Positions 26,793 through 35,415 of a DNA stretch of 64,000 nt are shown here, piece after piece. Position numbers and translations under genes: made by a program. Numbering within the stretch: position 1 is the first letter of the stretch; every line of letters starts with the position of its first letter. This DNA comes from Alteromonadaceae bacterium (GTDB lineage Bacteria > Pseudomonadota > Gammaproteobacteria > Enterobacterales > Alteromonadaceae): NCBI GenBank assembly GCA_014872785.1, contig WKFJ01000014.1, forward strand, positions 1 to 64,000. The letters run 5' to 3'. The notes under the pieces were generated by a model. It was given only the letters and a program-made list of their open reading frames with translations. It did not search any database and was not told where the DNA came from.

Positions 26793-27848
26793 ATGTCAGT
26801 ATTTGATCATCACGAATTTGATAATCATGAGCAAGTTGTATTTTGCAGCGATAAGAAAACCGGCCTAAAGGCTATCATTGCTGTCCACAACACGAACCTT
26901 GGACCTTCTTTAGGTGGCTGCAGAATGTGGAACTACATTGATAGCGGTGATGCCTTAAATGACGTATTAAGACTTTCCAAAGGTATGACTTACAAAGCGG
27001 CCATGGCAAACCTTAAACTCGGTGGTGGTAAGTCGGTGATTATCGGCGATCCAAGAAAAGATAAAACACCAGAAATGATGGAAGCGATGGGGCGGTTTGT
27101 TGATTCTGTAGGTGGTAAATACATTACTGCAGAAGATTCAGGCATTAGCTTGGACGATTTATTGCTGATGTCCAAACACAGTAGTCATGTTACTGGTATC
27201 CAGTCTCGATATAGTTTTCACGGTGGTGAGGCCGACGGCAATCCGGCGCCGGCAACAGCCTACGGCGTTTTTGTAGGCTTGCGTGAAAGTGTACGATATG
27301 CGCTTAAGTCTGATTTGCAGGGGGTTAAGGTCGCTATTCAAGGACTTGGTCACGTTGGTTATCGATTGGCAAAACACTTAAAAGAAGCCGGCGCACAATT
27401 ATTCGTTACCGACATCTATCAGGAGCAACTAGCAAAAGCCGAGTCAGAACTGGGTGCGACCATTGTTAGTCCAGAAGAAATTTTAAGTTTAGATGTTGAT
27501 GTACTGGCTCCTTGTGCACTTGGCGCAGTTATCAATGAACGTTCACTGCCACATATCAAGGCTAAAGTGATTGCTGGTGCTGCTAACAATCAGCTAGCTG
27601 TCGAAGCCCATGGTGAAGAGCTTAAGGCTAAAGGCATTCTTTACGCACCGGACTATGTCATCAACGCTGGTGGAGTCATTGATATCTATCATCAGAAACA
27701 AAGCGATAGCAGCGGCGAGCAACTTAAAGAGCACATCGAACAGATAGGCAGTACCTTATCAGAGATATATGAGCGTGCGGAGCAACTTAATAAATCGACA
27801 AATACAGTGTCGAATTTGATTGCCGAAGAACGATTTGGATTATCTTAA
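26793..27848 (+). CDS. Leucine (Leu/Phe/Val-type) dehydrogenase
   Basis: An NAD-dependent amino acid dehydrogenase of the Glu/Leu/Phe/Val family that deaminates branched-chain or aromatic amino acids to 2-oxo acids. The 351 residues match leucine dehydrogenases (about 350-365). Lys68 and Lys80 stand in the conserved MTYKAAMANLKLGGGKSVI region. The Rossmann loop is GLGHVGYRLA, and PDYVINAGGVI is conserved. Leucine is the likeliest substrate by length, but phenylalanine cannot be excluded, especially next to aromatic catabolism. The Lrp-type regulator upstream and divergent is a plausible controller. Confidence 0.9.
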   Translation: MSVFDHHEFDNHEQVVFCSDKKTGLKAIIAVHNTNLGPSLGGCRMWNYIDSGDALNDVLRLSKGMTYKAAMANLKLGGGKSVIIGDPRKDKTPEMMEAMGRFVDSVGGKYITAEDSGISLDDLLLMSKHSSHVTGIQSRYSFHGGEADGNPAPATAYGVFVGLRESVRYALKSDLQGVKVAIQGLGHVGYRLAKHLKEAGAQLFVTDIYQEQLAKAESELGATIVSPEEILSLDVDVLAPCALGAVINERSLPHIKAKVIAGAANNQLAVEAHGEELKAKGILYAPDYVINAGGVIDIYHQKQSDSSGEQLKEHIEQIGSTLSEIYERAEQLNKSTNTVSNLIAEERFGLS

Positions 27849-27856
27849 GCCGATAC

Positions 27857-27892
27857 TTGCAAGGAGTGGGGGATTTGGGCATAATGCGCCGC
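27857..27892 (+). promoter_or_regulatory. Promoter of 4.5S RNA
   Basis: TTGCAA (27857-27862), 17-nt spacer, CATAAT (27880-27885), then a GCGCCGC discriminator. The RNA begins about 8-15 nt downstream. Confidence 0.7.
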
Positions 27893-27899
27893 TTTCTAT

Positions 27900-28012
27900 G
27901 GCGGTCCTGTTGGTCCTCCCGCAATGATAGCTTGTGAACCCGGTCAGGCCTGGAAGGGAGCAGCCGCAGCAAGTGACTCATGTGCCGGGATGAGGCTGGC
28001 GGGATTGCCACC
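27900..28012 (+). ncRNA. ffs: 4.5S RNA of the signal recognition particle (bacterial small type)
   Basis: The RNA scaffold for Ffh in co-translational membrane targeting. The apical core is nearly invariant: GGTCAGGCCTGGAAGGGAGCAGCC with AGTGAC and TGTGCCGGGATG on the 3' side. The ends pair over 10 bp (GGCGGTCCTG with CGGGATTGCC, including wobbles). Length of about 113 nt matches E. coli 4.5S RNA (114 nt). End positions are accurate to a few nt. It converges with the ComFB-like gene. Confidence 0.96.
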
Positions 28013-28016
28013 CTCT

Positions 28017-28289
28017 TTAATCTTCTCTCTCTTCTCGAGCATCTAATATTTTAATACCTTCATCAATGGCTTCGTTTACTTGGCTCTGCATTTCTATACG
28101 TTCTTCTTGTGATAGAAAAAAAGCCATATCAACTTCATAACGAATGTATTTATGAGGGACTTTGTTAAGTGCTAAACAGCATAGGTCTGCTATGTAGTCA
28201 GCATCTTTTGAGTTGTACAGCTCTAATGCGGCAATACGATCTAAAACGAGATGTTCATAATAGTTATGAATGTCATCATCCAACTTCAT
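28017..28289 (-). CDS. ComFB-like protein (late competence development family)
   Basis: A small soluble protein of about 90 residues resembling the ComFB family: DDIHNYYEHLVLDRI near the N terminus and the core DLCCLALNKVPHKYIRYEVDMAFF. The function of the family is unsettled; in Bacillus comFB lies in a competence operon. Three in-frame ATGs are possible (28337, 28310, 28289). The last is listed because AGGA lies 11 nt before it, but none is strongly supported. It converges on ffs and diverges from tdo. Confidence 0.7.
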   Translation of the reverse strand: MKLDDDIHNYYEHLVLDRIAALELYNSKDADYIADLCCLALNKVPHKYIRYEVDMAFFLSQEERIEMQSQVNEAIDEGIKILDAREERED

Positions 28290-28373
28290 GGTGCGGTCTG
28301 TCCTATTCATCAACTTAGGTCTAGAGTATGAAATCATGGATGGGAAAACAACACAATTTAACGGTGATTTACT

Positions 28374-29468
28374 ATGAAAAAAAATACCACTCCAGTTTAT
28401 TACGGTGACTATTTGGGATTGGATAAAATACTCAGCGCGCAGAAACTACAGAGTGCCAAGTACGCATCACCTGCACATGATGAAGTTCTGTTTATTATTG
28501 TGCACCAAGTCTACGAATTGTGGTTTAAACAAATCCTGCATGAGCTTGCATCAATCATTGAAGCATTTGAAGGTGAGCAGGTTAGTGACGAGGCATTAAG
28601 CACCTGTGTCCACCGATTAAACCGAATCATCAAAATACAGAAAATCTTGAATGACCAAATAAGTGTGATGGAAACGATGACACCACAAGAGTTTTTGTCG
28701 TTTCGAGATTATCTAGTACCAGCGTCGGGGTTTCAGAGTATTCAGTTTAAGATGTTAGAAATTAAATTGGGTTTGAAATCTAAATACCGCATAGATTTTG
28801 ACAAGCAATCTTTCTATCAAAGATTAGAAGAAGAAGACCGCTCATTTTTACAAGACTTAGAAACGAAACCGAGCTTGTTTGAATTAGTTGAATCATGGCT
28901 GGAAAGAATGCCGTTGATGGAGTTTGAAGATTTTAATTTTTGGCAACATTATAAAGATGCTACTCAGACGATGTTAAAAAGCGATAGGGAAATTATCGAA
29001 GACAACGATACCTTGTCAGATACTGAAAAGCGCAAAGAGCTAAAAGAGCTTGAAAACACAGAAGCGGCCTTTGCAGCACTATTAGATAAAGATAAATACA
29101 GCTTGGTGATGGAAAGTGGCGACTTCAGATTAAATCAGCGCGCGCTTTTGGCTGCATTATTTATCCATCAATATTCTGAGGAGCCAGTGTTTAATTTGCC
29201 ATTCCAATTTTTGACGTGCTTAACCGAGATAGACGAAAACATGACGATATGGCGCTATCGTCATGCGATGATGGTACAGAGAATGTTGGGAACAAAAATA
29301 GGCACTGGCGGCTCTTCCGGGCATGAGTATCTAAAGAAAACGACAGAATCAAACAGAATTTTCAAAGATTTTTTTAACATGTCGACATTTTTACTTGCGA
29401 AGGATTGTCTACCTTCCCTTCCCGTAAACGTAAAGAAAATGCTAGGTTTTTCATTATCTTCCATTTAA
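28374..29468 (+). CDS. kynA: Tryptophan 2,3-dioxygenase
   Basis: Heme dioxygenase that opens the indole ring of tryptophan to N-formylkynurenine, the first step of the kynurenine pathway. The N terminus YYGDYLGLDKILSAQ and the helix DEVLFIIVHQVYELWFKQIL are signature segments. The heme-ligand His lies in WRYRHAMMVQRMLG, and the substrate loop is GTGGSSGHEYL. At 364 residues it is longer than many bacterial TDOs (about 270-300) and closer to the eukaryotic size, with a charged insertion around 205-235. No other kynurenine-pathway gene is in the window. Confidence 0.95.
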   Translation: MKKNTTPVYYGDYLGLDKILSAQKLQSAKYASPAHDEVLFIIVHQVYELWFKQILHELASIIEAFEGEQVSDEALSTCVHRLNRIIKIQKILNDQISVMETMTPQEFLSFRDYLVPASGFQSIQFKMLEIKLGLKSKYRIDFDKQSFYQRLEEEDRSFLQDLETKPSLFELVESWLERMPLMEFEDFNFWQHYKDATQTMLKSDREIIEDNDTLSDTEKRKELKELENTEAAFAALLDKDKYSLVMESGDFRLNQRALLAALFIHQYSEEPVFNLPFQFLTCLTEIDENMTIWRYRHAMMVQRMLGTKIGTGGSSGHEYLKKTTESNRIFKDFFNMSTFLLAKDCLPSLPVNVKKMLGFSLSSI

Positions 29469-29594
29469 TAGAACTTTTTTTGTAAACCAATGGTTACGGT
29501 TAATAAATCTTTAAATAATTGTTAATTAGAACTTTATTGTAACAGTGAGATGTTTGTTGTTGACCATGGTTCGTTGATATGTGTATTATCAAAA

Positions 29595-29678
29595 GAGGGT
29601 TCACTACCCTCTGAGGCTCACTACCTCATAAAATAAATGAGGCAACCCCTCAATAATATTTCGGGCTATGACCCGAAA
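29595..29678 (+). promoter_or_regulatory. Four tandem hairpins in the leader of the TonB-dependent receptor gene
   Basis: Stem 1 is GAGGGT-TCACT-ACCCTC (29595-29611). Stem 2 is TGAGG-CTCACTA-CCTCA (29612-29628). Stem 3 is TGAGG-CAACC-CCTCA (29638-29652). Stem 4 is TTTCGGG-CTATGA-CCCGAAA (29659-29678). They fill the gap before the receptor's ribosome-binding site and none ends in a long T-run. Stems 2 and 3 share arms and could exchange partners, as in an attenuator or riboregulator. The function is unknown. Confidence 0.55.
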
Positions 29679-29725
29679 AATAACACTAAAAAATTTATAA
29701 AATTAGTGGTCCAGGGAGACAACAC

Positions 29726-32527
29726 ATGTATTTAAACTCTAAACTGGCAAAGTCGGTTCGACTTGCCCTTGCTCTTGGTGCGGCTTCAACCGCAGCTTTT
29801 TCGACTACTGCACTAGCGCAAGAAGATGCAGCTGAAGAAGAGTCAGTTGAAAAAATCGCAGTAACAGGTTCTCGTATTCGTCGTGCAGACATCGAAGGTG
29901 CTAACCCGATTTCTGTTATGGACGCTGTTGATATCGAAAAGTTCGGTATTACTTCAATTGGTGACGTTCTTCAATCTATCCCAGCTGCGGGTTCTGCGAT
30001 TAACACCAACAACAACAACGGTGGTAACGGTACAACTACTCTTAACATCCGTGGTTTAGGTTCAAACAGAACATTGGTTTTGGTTAATGGTAAGCGTTGG
30101 TCTCCTGGCCTAGGCGGTTCTGTTGACTTGAACAACATCCCATCTGCAATCATTGATCGTATCGAAGTACTTAAAGACGGTGCATCTGCTGTATACGGTT
30201 CTGACGCTGTTGCAGGTGTTGTTAACATCATTACTCGTAGCGACTTCGAAGGTTTCCACGGTTCTGCTTACGTTGGTGAAAACACTTCTTTCTCAGACGG
30301 TCGTAAAGAAGACGCGAACATCGGTTTCGGTGCTACTTCTGATAAAGGTTCAGTTTACTTCAACCTTAACTATGTAAACGAAGAGCCAACTTTCGCAGGT
30401 GATCGTGAGATTTCTGCTGTACCTGTATTTGGTACACCTGAAAACTTTGCAGGTTCATCTGGTACGCCTTTCGGTCGTTTCATTTGGTTTGATGCCGACG
30501 GTGGTTTCCACAATGAAGCTGGTGATGGCAACGGTAACCTAGTTCCTTGGGTTGAGCCTACTAGCAGTTTCAACTATGCACCTTTTAACTACTTGTCTAC
30601 TCCTCAAGAGCGTACAAATATTTACACTCAGGCAAGCTATGAAATTACTGACAACATCAAAGCAGTTGCTACTGGCTTCTACGGCAACCGCCGTTCAGCT
30701 CAGTTCCTAGCGCCTACTCCTCTTTTCTTTGGTAGTGCATTTGGTGACGCTGGTTACATCATTCCTGCTGACAACCCATTCAACCCAACTGGTATTGATT
30801 TAAGCACTGACGTTGGTATTGCTAATCCAGGTGACTTGTACCTAGTTGGCCGTCGTATGTTCGAAGCCGGTAACCGTGAATTCAAACAGAACGTTGACCA
30901 ATATCAGTTTAACTACGGTCTAGAAGGTGTTCTAGAACTTGGTGACAACGAATACTACTGGGATGTTGGTTACACTTATGCTCGTATCGAGCAAAACCAG
31001 ATTACTGACGGTTTGTTAAACACTGACCGCGTTAAAGCTTCTCTAGTGTGTGGTACAACTCAAGAAACTGATCCTTCTTGTGTGACTCTGAACTTGTTCG
31101 GTGGTTCAACTGGCCTAGGTCAGGGTACTATTACTCAGGAAATGCTTGACTACATCACGTTCACTGCACAAGACGCAGCGGGTACTGACTTGAGAAGTTA
31201 CCAAGCGAACATCGCAGGTGACATCATGGAACTTCCAGCGGGTTACCTTTCTTTCGCTGCTGGTTGGGAAAAACGTTGGCAGTCTGGTTTCGATCAGCCT
31301 GATGCATTGATTGCTGCTGGTATTACTTCAGGTAACTCTCGTCAGCCTACTGAAGGTGCATTCAGCGTTGAAGAATACTACCTAGAATTAGCAGTTCCTC
31401 TACTAGAAGACGCACCATTTGCTAAGTCTCTAGATTTAGAACTTGCTACTCGTTACTCTGACTACAGCAACTTCGGCGACACTACTAACTCGAAAGTGGG
31501 TGTGAAGTGGAGAATCAATGACGAATTCATGCTTCGTGGTACATTCTCTGAAGCTTTCCGTGCTCCGTCACTTACTGAATTGTTCCGTGGTAACAGCGAC
31601 AGCTTCCCAAGCTTAACTGACCCATGTAACGGTGGTGCTGCTGCTAACCCAGATCTACCAGGTTGTGCGGGCATTCCTTCTACTTACCAACAGCCTAACT
31701 CACAGATTCGTATCACCGTTGGTGGTAACCCGAATCTAGAAGCTGAAGAAGCAGAAAGTTTCACTTACGGCTTCGTATACAGCCCAGAAGCTGTTGAAGG
31801 TCTATCATTGACGTTTGACGTTTATGACATCGAAATTGACAACGCGGTTTCTAGCGTAGGTGCACAGCAAATTCTTAATGCTTGTGCGGCAGATGGTCAG
31901 ACTCTATGTTCACTGTTAACTCGTAACTCTTCTGGTGGTGTTCTTGACTTGTTCAACGGTCTTATCAACCTTGGTGGTCAAACTGCATCTGGTTTCGATG
32001 CTAACGTTGAGTACGCATTCGAAACTGGCAACATGGGTGACTTCAAACTTTCTTTAGATACTTCTTACATCAAAGAAAGAACGTTGTTGATTGTTGATCC
32101 AGTGGCAGGTACTACTACTGAATTCAACGAAGCTGGTCAGGCATTTGACCGTGACGTTGTTCCACGTATCCGTGCTAACCTTAACCTTAACTGGTCGTAC
32201 GAAGATTGGTCTGCTAACTACTTGATCCGTTATATCCACAGCACAGTTGAAGCGTGTGATATCAGCAGTTCACTTGACCAAGAATTGTGTAGCATGCCAA
32301 GTGCTGAAGTTGGTGGCGATAGCTTCAACGAACTAGAAGCGACGGCATACCACGATATGTATGTTGGTTACCACATCAATGATAACCTACGTGTTACTGT
32401 TGGTATGAACAACGTATGGGATACTGATCCAGAAGTATCTTACTCTACGTTTGCTAACAGCTTCGACCCGTCTATGTATGAAATCCCAGGTCGATTCATG
32501 TATAGCCGTGTAAGCTTCAGCTTCTAA
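29726..32527 (+). CDS. TonB-dependent outer-membrane receptor
   Basis: A 933-residue outer-membrane transporter. The signal peptide ends near STTALAQ. A TonB-box-like stretch EKIAVTGSRIRR follows, then the plug domain (about 50-170: PISVMDAVDIEKFG, LNIRGLGSNRTLVLVNGKR, DRIEVLKDGASAVYGSDAVAGVVNIIT). A 22-strand barrel ends in the aromatic C terminus YSRVSFSF. The substrate is not recognisable. Codon use is strongly biased to GGT/GTT/CTT/GCT types, suggesting very high expression. The gene leads a block of oxygenase and sulfotransferase genes and has a structured leader. Energy probably comes from the TonB2 operon at 40226-45198. Confidence 0.95.
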   Translation: MYLNSKLAKSVRLALALGAASTAAFSTTALAQEDAAEEESVEKIAVTGSRIRRADIEGANPISVMDAVDIEKFGITSIGDVLQSIPAAGSAINTNNNNGGNGTTTLNIRGLGSNRTLVLVNGKRWSPGLGGSVDLNNIPSAIIDRIEVLKDGASAVYGSDAVAGVVNIITRSDFEGFHGSAYVGENTSFSDGRKEDANIGFGATSDKGSVYFNLNYVNEEPTFAGDREISAVPVFGTPENFAGSSGTPFGRFIWFDADGGFHNEAGDGNGNLVPWVEPTSSFNYAPFNYLSTPQERTNIYTQASYEITDNIKAVATGFYGNRRSAQFLAPTPLFFGSAFGDAGYIIPADNPFNPTGIDLSTDVGIANPGDLYLVGRRMFEAGNREFKQNVDQYQFNYGLEGVLELGDNEYYWDVGYTYARIEQNQITDGLLNTDRVKASLVCGTTQETDPSCVTLNLFGGSTGLGQGTITQEMLDYITFTAQDAAGTDLRSYQANIAGDIMELPAGYLSFAAGWEKRWQSGFDQPDALIAAGITSGNSRQPTEGAFSVEEYYLELAVPLLEDAPFAKSLDLELATRYSDYSNFGDTTNSKVGVKWRINDEFMLRGTFSEAFRAPSLTELFRGNSDSFPSLTDPCNGGAAANPDLPGCAGIPSTYQQPNSQIRITVGGNPNLEAEEAESFTYGFVYSPEAVEGLSLTFDVYDIEIDNAVSSVGAQQILNACAADGQTLCSLLTRNSSGGVLDLFNGLINLGGQTASGFDANVEYAFETGNMGDFKLSLDTSYIKERTLLIVDPVAGTTTEFNEAGQAFDRDVVPRIRANLNLNWSYEDWSANYLIRYIHSTVEACDISSSLDQELCSMPSAEVGGDSFNELEATAYHDMYVGYHINDNLRVTVGMNNVWDTDPEVSYSTFANSFDPSMYEIPGRFMYSRVSFSF

Positions 32528-32543
32528 TAGAAGTTTAAATTTG

Positions 32544-32571
32544 AAAAAAGCCTCGCAAGAGGCTTTTTTTT
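32544..32571 (+). terminator. Intrinsic terminator after the receptor gene
   Basis: AAAAAAGCCTC pairs with GAGGCTTTTTT around loop GCAA, ending in eight T. It separates the receptor from the hydroxylase genes unless read through. Confidence 0.9.
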
Positions 32572-32582
32572 GAGAGGAAATT

Positions 32583-33709
32583 ATGATTCCAGACCCAACG
32601 CTTCAAGCGGGTATTGAAACAATACAAAAAGGAGAGCTCGCCAAGGGAACTGAGCTGGTCAAGGTGGCGGCCGAAAAAGGGAATGTGCAAGCCATTATGC
32701 TGTATGCTCAATTGTTGTTTTCTCGGAATAAACAAGATGCATATCAGTACTTACATGAAAAAGCAAAAGCAGCTGTGCCCGGTGTATTACATCGGTTATC
32801 TCTGATGCGCGTTTTTTTGACGCCAAAATGTTGATCGCTGAAGATGTAATGAATCTTCACGTAGAAGCCAGTCGTGGTCATGTAGAATCGTTATTGGTAC
32901 TAATTAATTATCTCGCTGATGCGACTTCGTTGCGTGATTATTACACTCTTCTGCTGGGCAATATTTCTCGGGATTTGGTTTCGGATTTACAACTGACTTT
33001 GCCGGAACAAGATACTATTAATAAACCTGACAGCACAGAGCTTATAACTGCAGTGTTGGATCGATGGGAAAGACTTACTAATCTACCTGCGGTAACTCAC
33101 TCAGAAGAGATTGCATTACATTCGGTAGACGGCTTTATAAGCGTTTTAGAAATGGAATATTTTAAAATTCGCTTTGCCGGTATGTTAAGACCTTCTGTTG
33201 TCGCACATCCAGAAACCGGCGAACCTATAAATGATCCGATAAGAGACAGTGCGACGGCTAATATAACACCTGATTTTGTAGACTGGTTTACAATGGATGT
33301 TGAAAGGAGAATTGCTGCATATACAGACACAGAGTCATATCAGGGAGAGTCATTTAACCTTTTAAATTACCAACCCGGTCAGCAATATAAGCCACATTAT
33401 GACGCATTTTTAGGGCATTCTCGCGGTGTGCAAAGTATTCTTCAAGATGGTGGGCAACGGGTCAAAACCGCAATCTGTTACTTAAACTCAGTGGAAAATG
33501 GCGGAGAGACCCATTTTTCGCGATTGAATATCAAATTACCGGCAAAAGCCGGGCAAATGATATATTTTTCCAATGTCGACGAGTCTCATAAACTGCTTAA
33601 CAATTCTTATCATGCGGGTTTACCTGTACAAGAAGGTGATAAGTGGATCTTGACTAAGTGGATTAGAGAAAATAAGACGCGCTATGGAAGCCTGGTTTAT
33701 CGCAAGTAA
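32583..33709 (+). pseudogene. SEL1/TPR-like prolyl 4-hydroxylase family protein split by an apparent -1 frameshift
   Basis: Two overlapping reading frames make one protein. The first (32583-32834, 83 residues) is helical-repeat-like. The second (ATG 32828 to 33709, 293 residues) continues such a helix (VMNLHVEASRGHVESLLVL) and ends in a prolyl-4-hydroxylase-type Fe(II)/2-oxoglutarate domain with HxD in KPHYDAF and the distal His and Lys in ESHKLLNNSYHAG and DKWILTKWIR. The switch falls at a T7 run (32812-32818). Adding one T joins the frames into about 375 residues reading RVFFDAKMLIAEDV. No ribosome-binding site precedes ATG 32828, which argues for one original gene. T-TTT-TTG is also a plausible slippery site, so programmed frameshifting remains possible. 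Confidence 0.8.
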
Positions 33710-33885
33710 TTTACAATTAGGTTTAAAACACCACTGCTTTTATAATCGTTGACGGATAACCTTTGCAGTACATTGTGGAATTTATAACATTTTGTAATCA
33801 CAGGTTGCATAACGTTAAAAAGGGGTATATTTTGGTTCGACAATTGTTGGGTTACACACCGTTATGATTAATATCTTAGACGATT

Positions 33886-34059
33886 ATGTATCCAACTGTT
33901 TATATTGAAAAATTTTCGAATGCACCATCTGTGATTTTGAATGGCCATCTATTGTGTTCTTCCTGTGACAAGAAAGAGCGTAAAGCACAGTGGGGTGATT
34001 TGGTGGTAATGGTAAGCAGTGCCATTGGGATTAATCTAACGATAGGAATGTTAAAATGA
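33886..34059 (+). CDS. Possible 57-residue small protein with a CxxC motif, coupled to the lipoprotein gene
   Basis: This short ORF would encode a 57-residue protein with [15 protein letters not shown] (a CxxC knuckle) and a hydrophobic C-terminal segment ([18 protein letters not shown]). Its stop overlaps the next gene's start as ATGA. No clear ribosome-binding site is seen before the ATG. The region from 33710 to 33885 contains nothing else I can name. It may be real or a chance ORF. Confidence 0.3.
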   Translation: MYPTVYIEKFSNAPSVILNGHLLCSSCDKKERKAQWGDLVVMVSSAIGINLTIGMLK

Positions 34060-34325
34060 AAAAAATTGGCGTTATCTTAGCGGCTTTAGCCATCTCAGCT
34101 TGTACTTCAACAGCAAAAAATTCTTCTGCTGACGGTACTGAAGTTGCAAAAGTAAATAATAGCGATGGCGTAAGATGCCAGCGTGTAAGAGTTGTAGGAA
34201 GTAACATTCCTCAGGAAGTATGTACTACTGCCAAACAACGTGACGATATGCGCGAAGCAGCCAGAGATGGTTGGCAACGTCAACAAGGTGGTTCTGAGAC
34301 TAAGAGTGGTAGCACCGGTTTTTAG
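34056..34325 (+). CDS. Small lipoprotein of unknown function
   Basis: An 89-residue protein with a lipoprotein signal ([16 protein letters not shown], lipobox ISAC, Cys16), followed by a short Ser/Thr-rich spacer and a compact basic module with two cysteines: [18 protein letters not shown] and [17 protein letters not shown]. Small envelope proteins of this kind are common in Alteromonadales, but I know no function. AGGA precedes the ATG at good distance. A hairpin with T-rich tail follows at 34380-34410. Confidence 0.75.
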   Translation: MKKIGVILAALAISACTSTAKNSSADGTEVAKVNNSDGVRCQRVRVVGSNIPQEVCTTAKQRDDMREAARDGWQRQQGGSETKSGSTGF

Positions 34326-34379
34326 TCGGTAATTTCGTTGTGTAGTGCAACGACAACATTTAAAACTAGTTTAAGTAAT

Positions 34380-34410
34380 TAATGGAATCTTTTATAGATT
34401 CCATTATTAT
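34380..34410 (+). terminator. Probable terminator after the small lipoprotein gene
   Basis: TAATGGAATCT (34380-34390) pairs with AGATTCCATTA (34396-34406), followed by a T-rich stretch. Confidence 0.65.
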
Positions 34411-34440
34411 TTGTGAAACCGGTTTAACAGTAACTTCCCG

Positions 34441-35394
34441 ATGTCATTTTCCTTACTTGAGAATAAAGTCTCTCAAGCACTTCGCAAAAAAAATTACGAA
34501 AACGCCTTAGCGTTATATCTTGAAATGTATGATCAGCAATTGCTGGTTGAATCGCTTAGAGCTACCCAGTATGCACAACATTTGGTCAATGCGGCTAGTC
34601 TGGCTCGTAAGAAATTATACGATATGTGTCAGGCTGATCTTACCGTTAGTATTAGATTTCAGCGCGCCGTAGAAATGTACTTGGGAGCGACTCCTCGGGT
34701 TTATAGCAACAAACTGCAAAAGCCAAATTTTTTCCACATGCCCGATTTGCCAAGTAAACCTTTTTATGACATTCCAGAAATCCCCGGTCTTCAAAAGCTT
34801 TATGACGATTTAAAAAATCAAAAGCAACTAATCGAGTTTGCTAGTAAGCTCGAGAAACAAAGCTATGTAGACGTTATAGGGAATACGCCTAAAGAAGACC
34901 GTTGGCAGAGCCTCAAAGGAGAAAATTGGGGATCGAGACATCTGTTAAAAGCAGGGGCAAAAGTGCCAATTCCTGAATTGGATACTACAGAGTTTGTAAA
35001 CTGTTTCGCTAATTCGTGTGTGCCTGATTGTCCGCCACATGCTCCAGAGGTGTTCATATCCCAACTGTTACCTTCTATTGAAATTCCCCCTCATTTCGGT
35101 GTTAGCAACATTAAGTTAACTGCTCATTTACCCATTCAGGTGAATTCTGGTTGTTATCTGGAAGTTGGCAATGAGAAACGTTATTGGGATGATGATGTTG
35201 AAGGTATTGTCTTTGACGACAGTTACATTCATAGCGCAGGGAATTTGGGCAAACAGTCTAGAACCGTGCTTATCTTTGATGTGTGGAATCCAAATTTGCA
35301 GCAAGAAGAAAAACAAGCCATCAGAAATTTCATGCGTAATCATCATGAATGGTCTAATTCATATGGTAAAATGGCTGCTCTTGATAAACGTTAA
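34441..35394 (+). CDS. Aspartyl/asparaginyl beta-hydroxylase family protein
   Basis: A 317-residue cytosolic protein. The first ~90 residues form TPR-like helices (RKKNYENALALYLEMYDQQ). The C-terminal ~170 residues form an Asp/Asn beta-hydroxylase (LpxO/AspH type) Fe(II)/2-oxoglutarate domain: PPHFGVSNIKLTAHLPI holds one iron His region, CYLEVGNEKRYW the middle, FDDSYIHSAGN the distal His, and SRTVLIFDVWNP the 2-oxoglutarate Arg. The target (a protein side chain or a lipid acyl chain) is unknown. It is followed after 21 nt by the TPR-oxygenase and the TPR-sulfotransferase in one operon. Confidence 0.85.
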   Translation: MSFSLLENKVSQALRKKNYENALALYLEMYDQQLLVESLRATQYAQHLVNAASLARKKLYDMCQADLTVSIRFQRAVEMYLGATPRVYSNKLQKPNFFHMPDLPSKPFYDIPEIPGLQKLYDDLKNQKQLIEFASKLEKQSYVDVIGNTPKEDRWQSLKGENWGSRHLLKAGAKVPIPELDTTEFVNCFANSCVPDCPPHAPEVFISQLLPSIEIPPHFGVSNIKLTAHLPIQVNSGCYLEVGNEKRYWDDDVEGIVFDDSYIHSAGNLGKQSRTVLIFDVWNPNLQQEEKQAIRNFMRNHHEWSNSYGKMAALDKR

Positions 35395-35415
35395 ATAAAA
35401 AAGAATAAGAAAGAT

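Noticed and set aside
27787..28011. 74-residue minus-strand frame over the 4.5S RNA
   Set aside because: The sequence is explained by the SRP RNA fold.
32828..33709. Independent hydroxylase gene starting at ATG 32828
   Set aside because: There is no ribosome-binding site, and the residues before it in the same frame (SDARFFDAK) continue the domain, so one frameshifted gene fits better.
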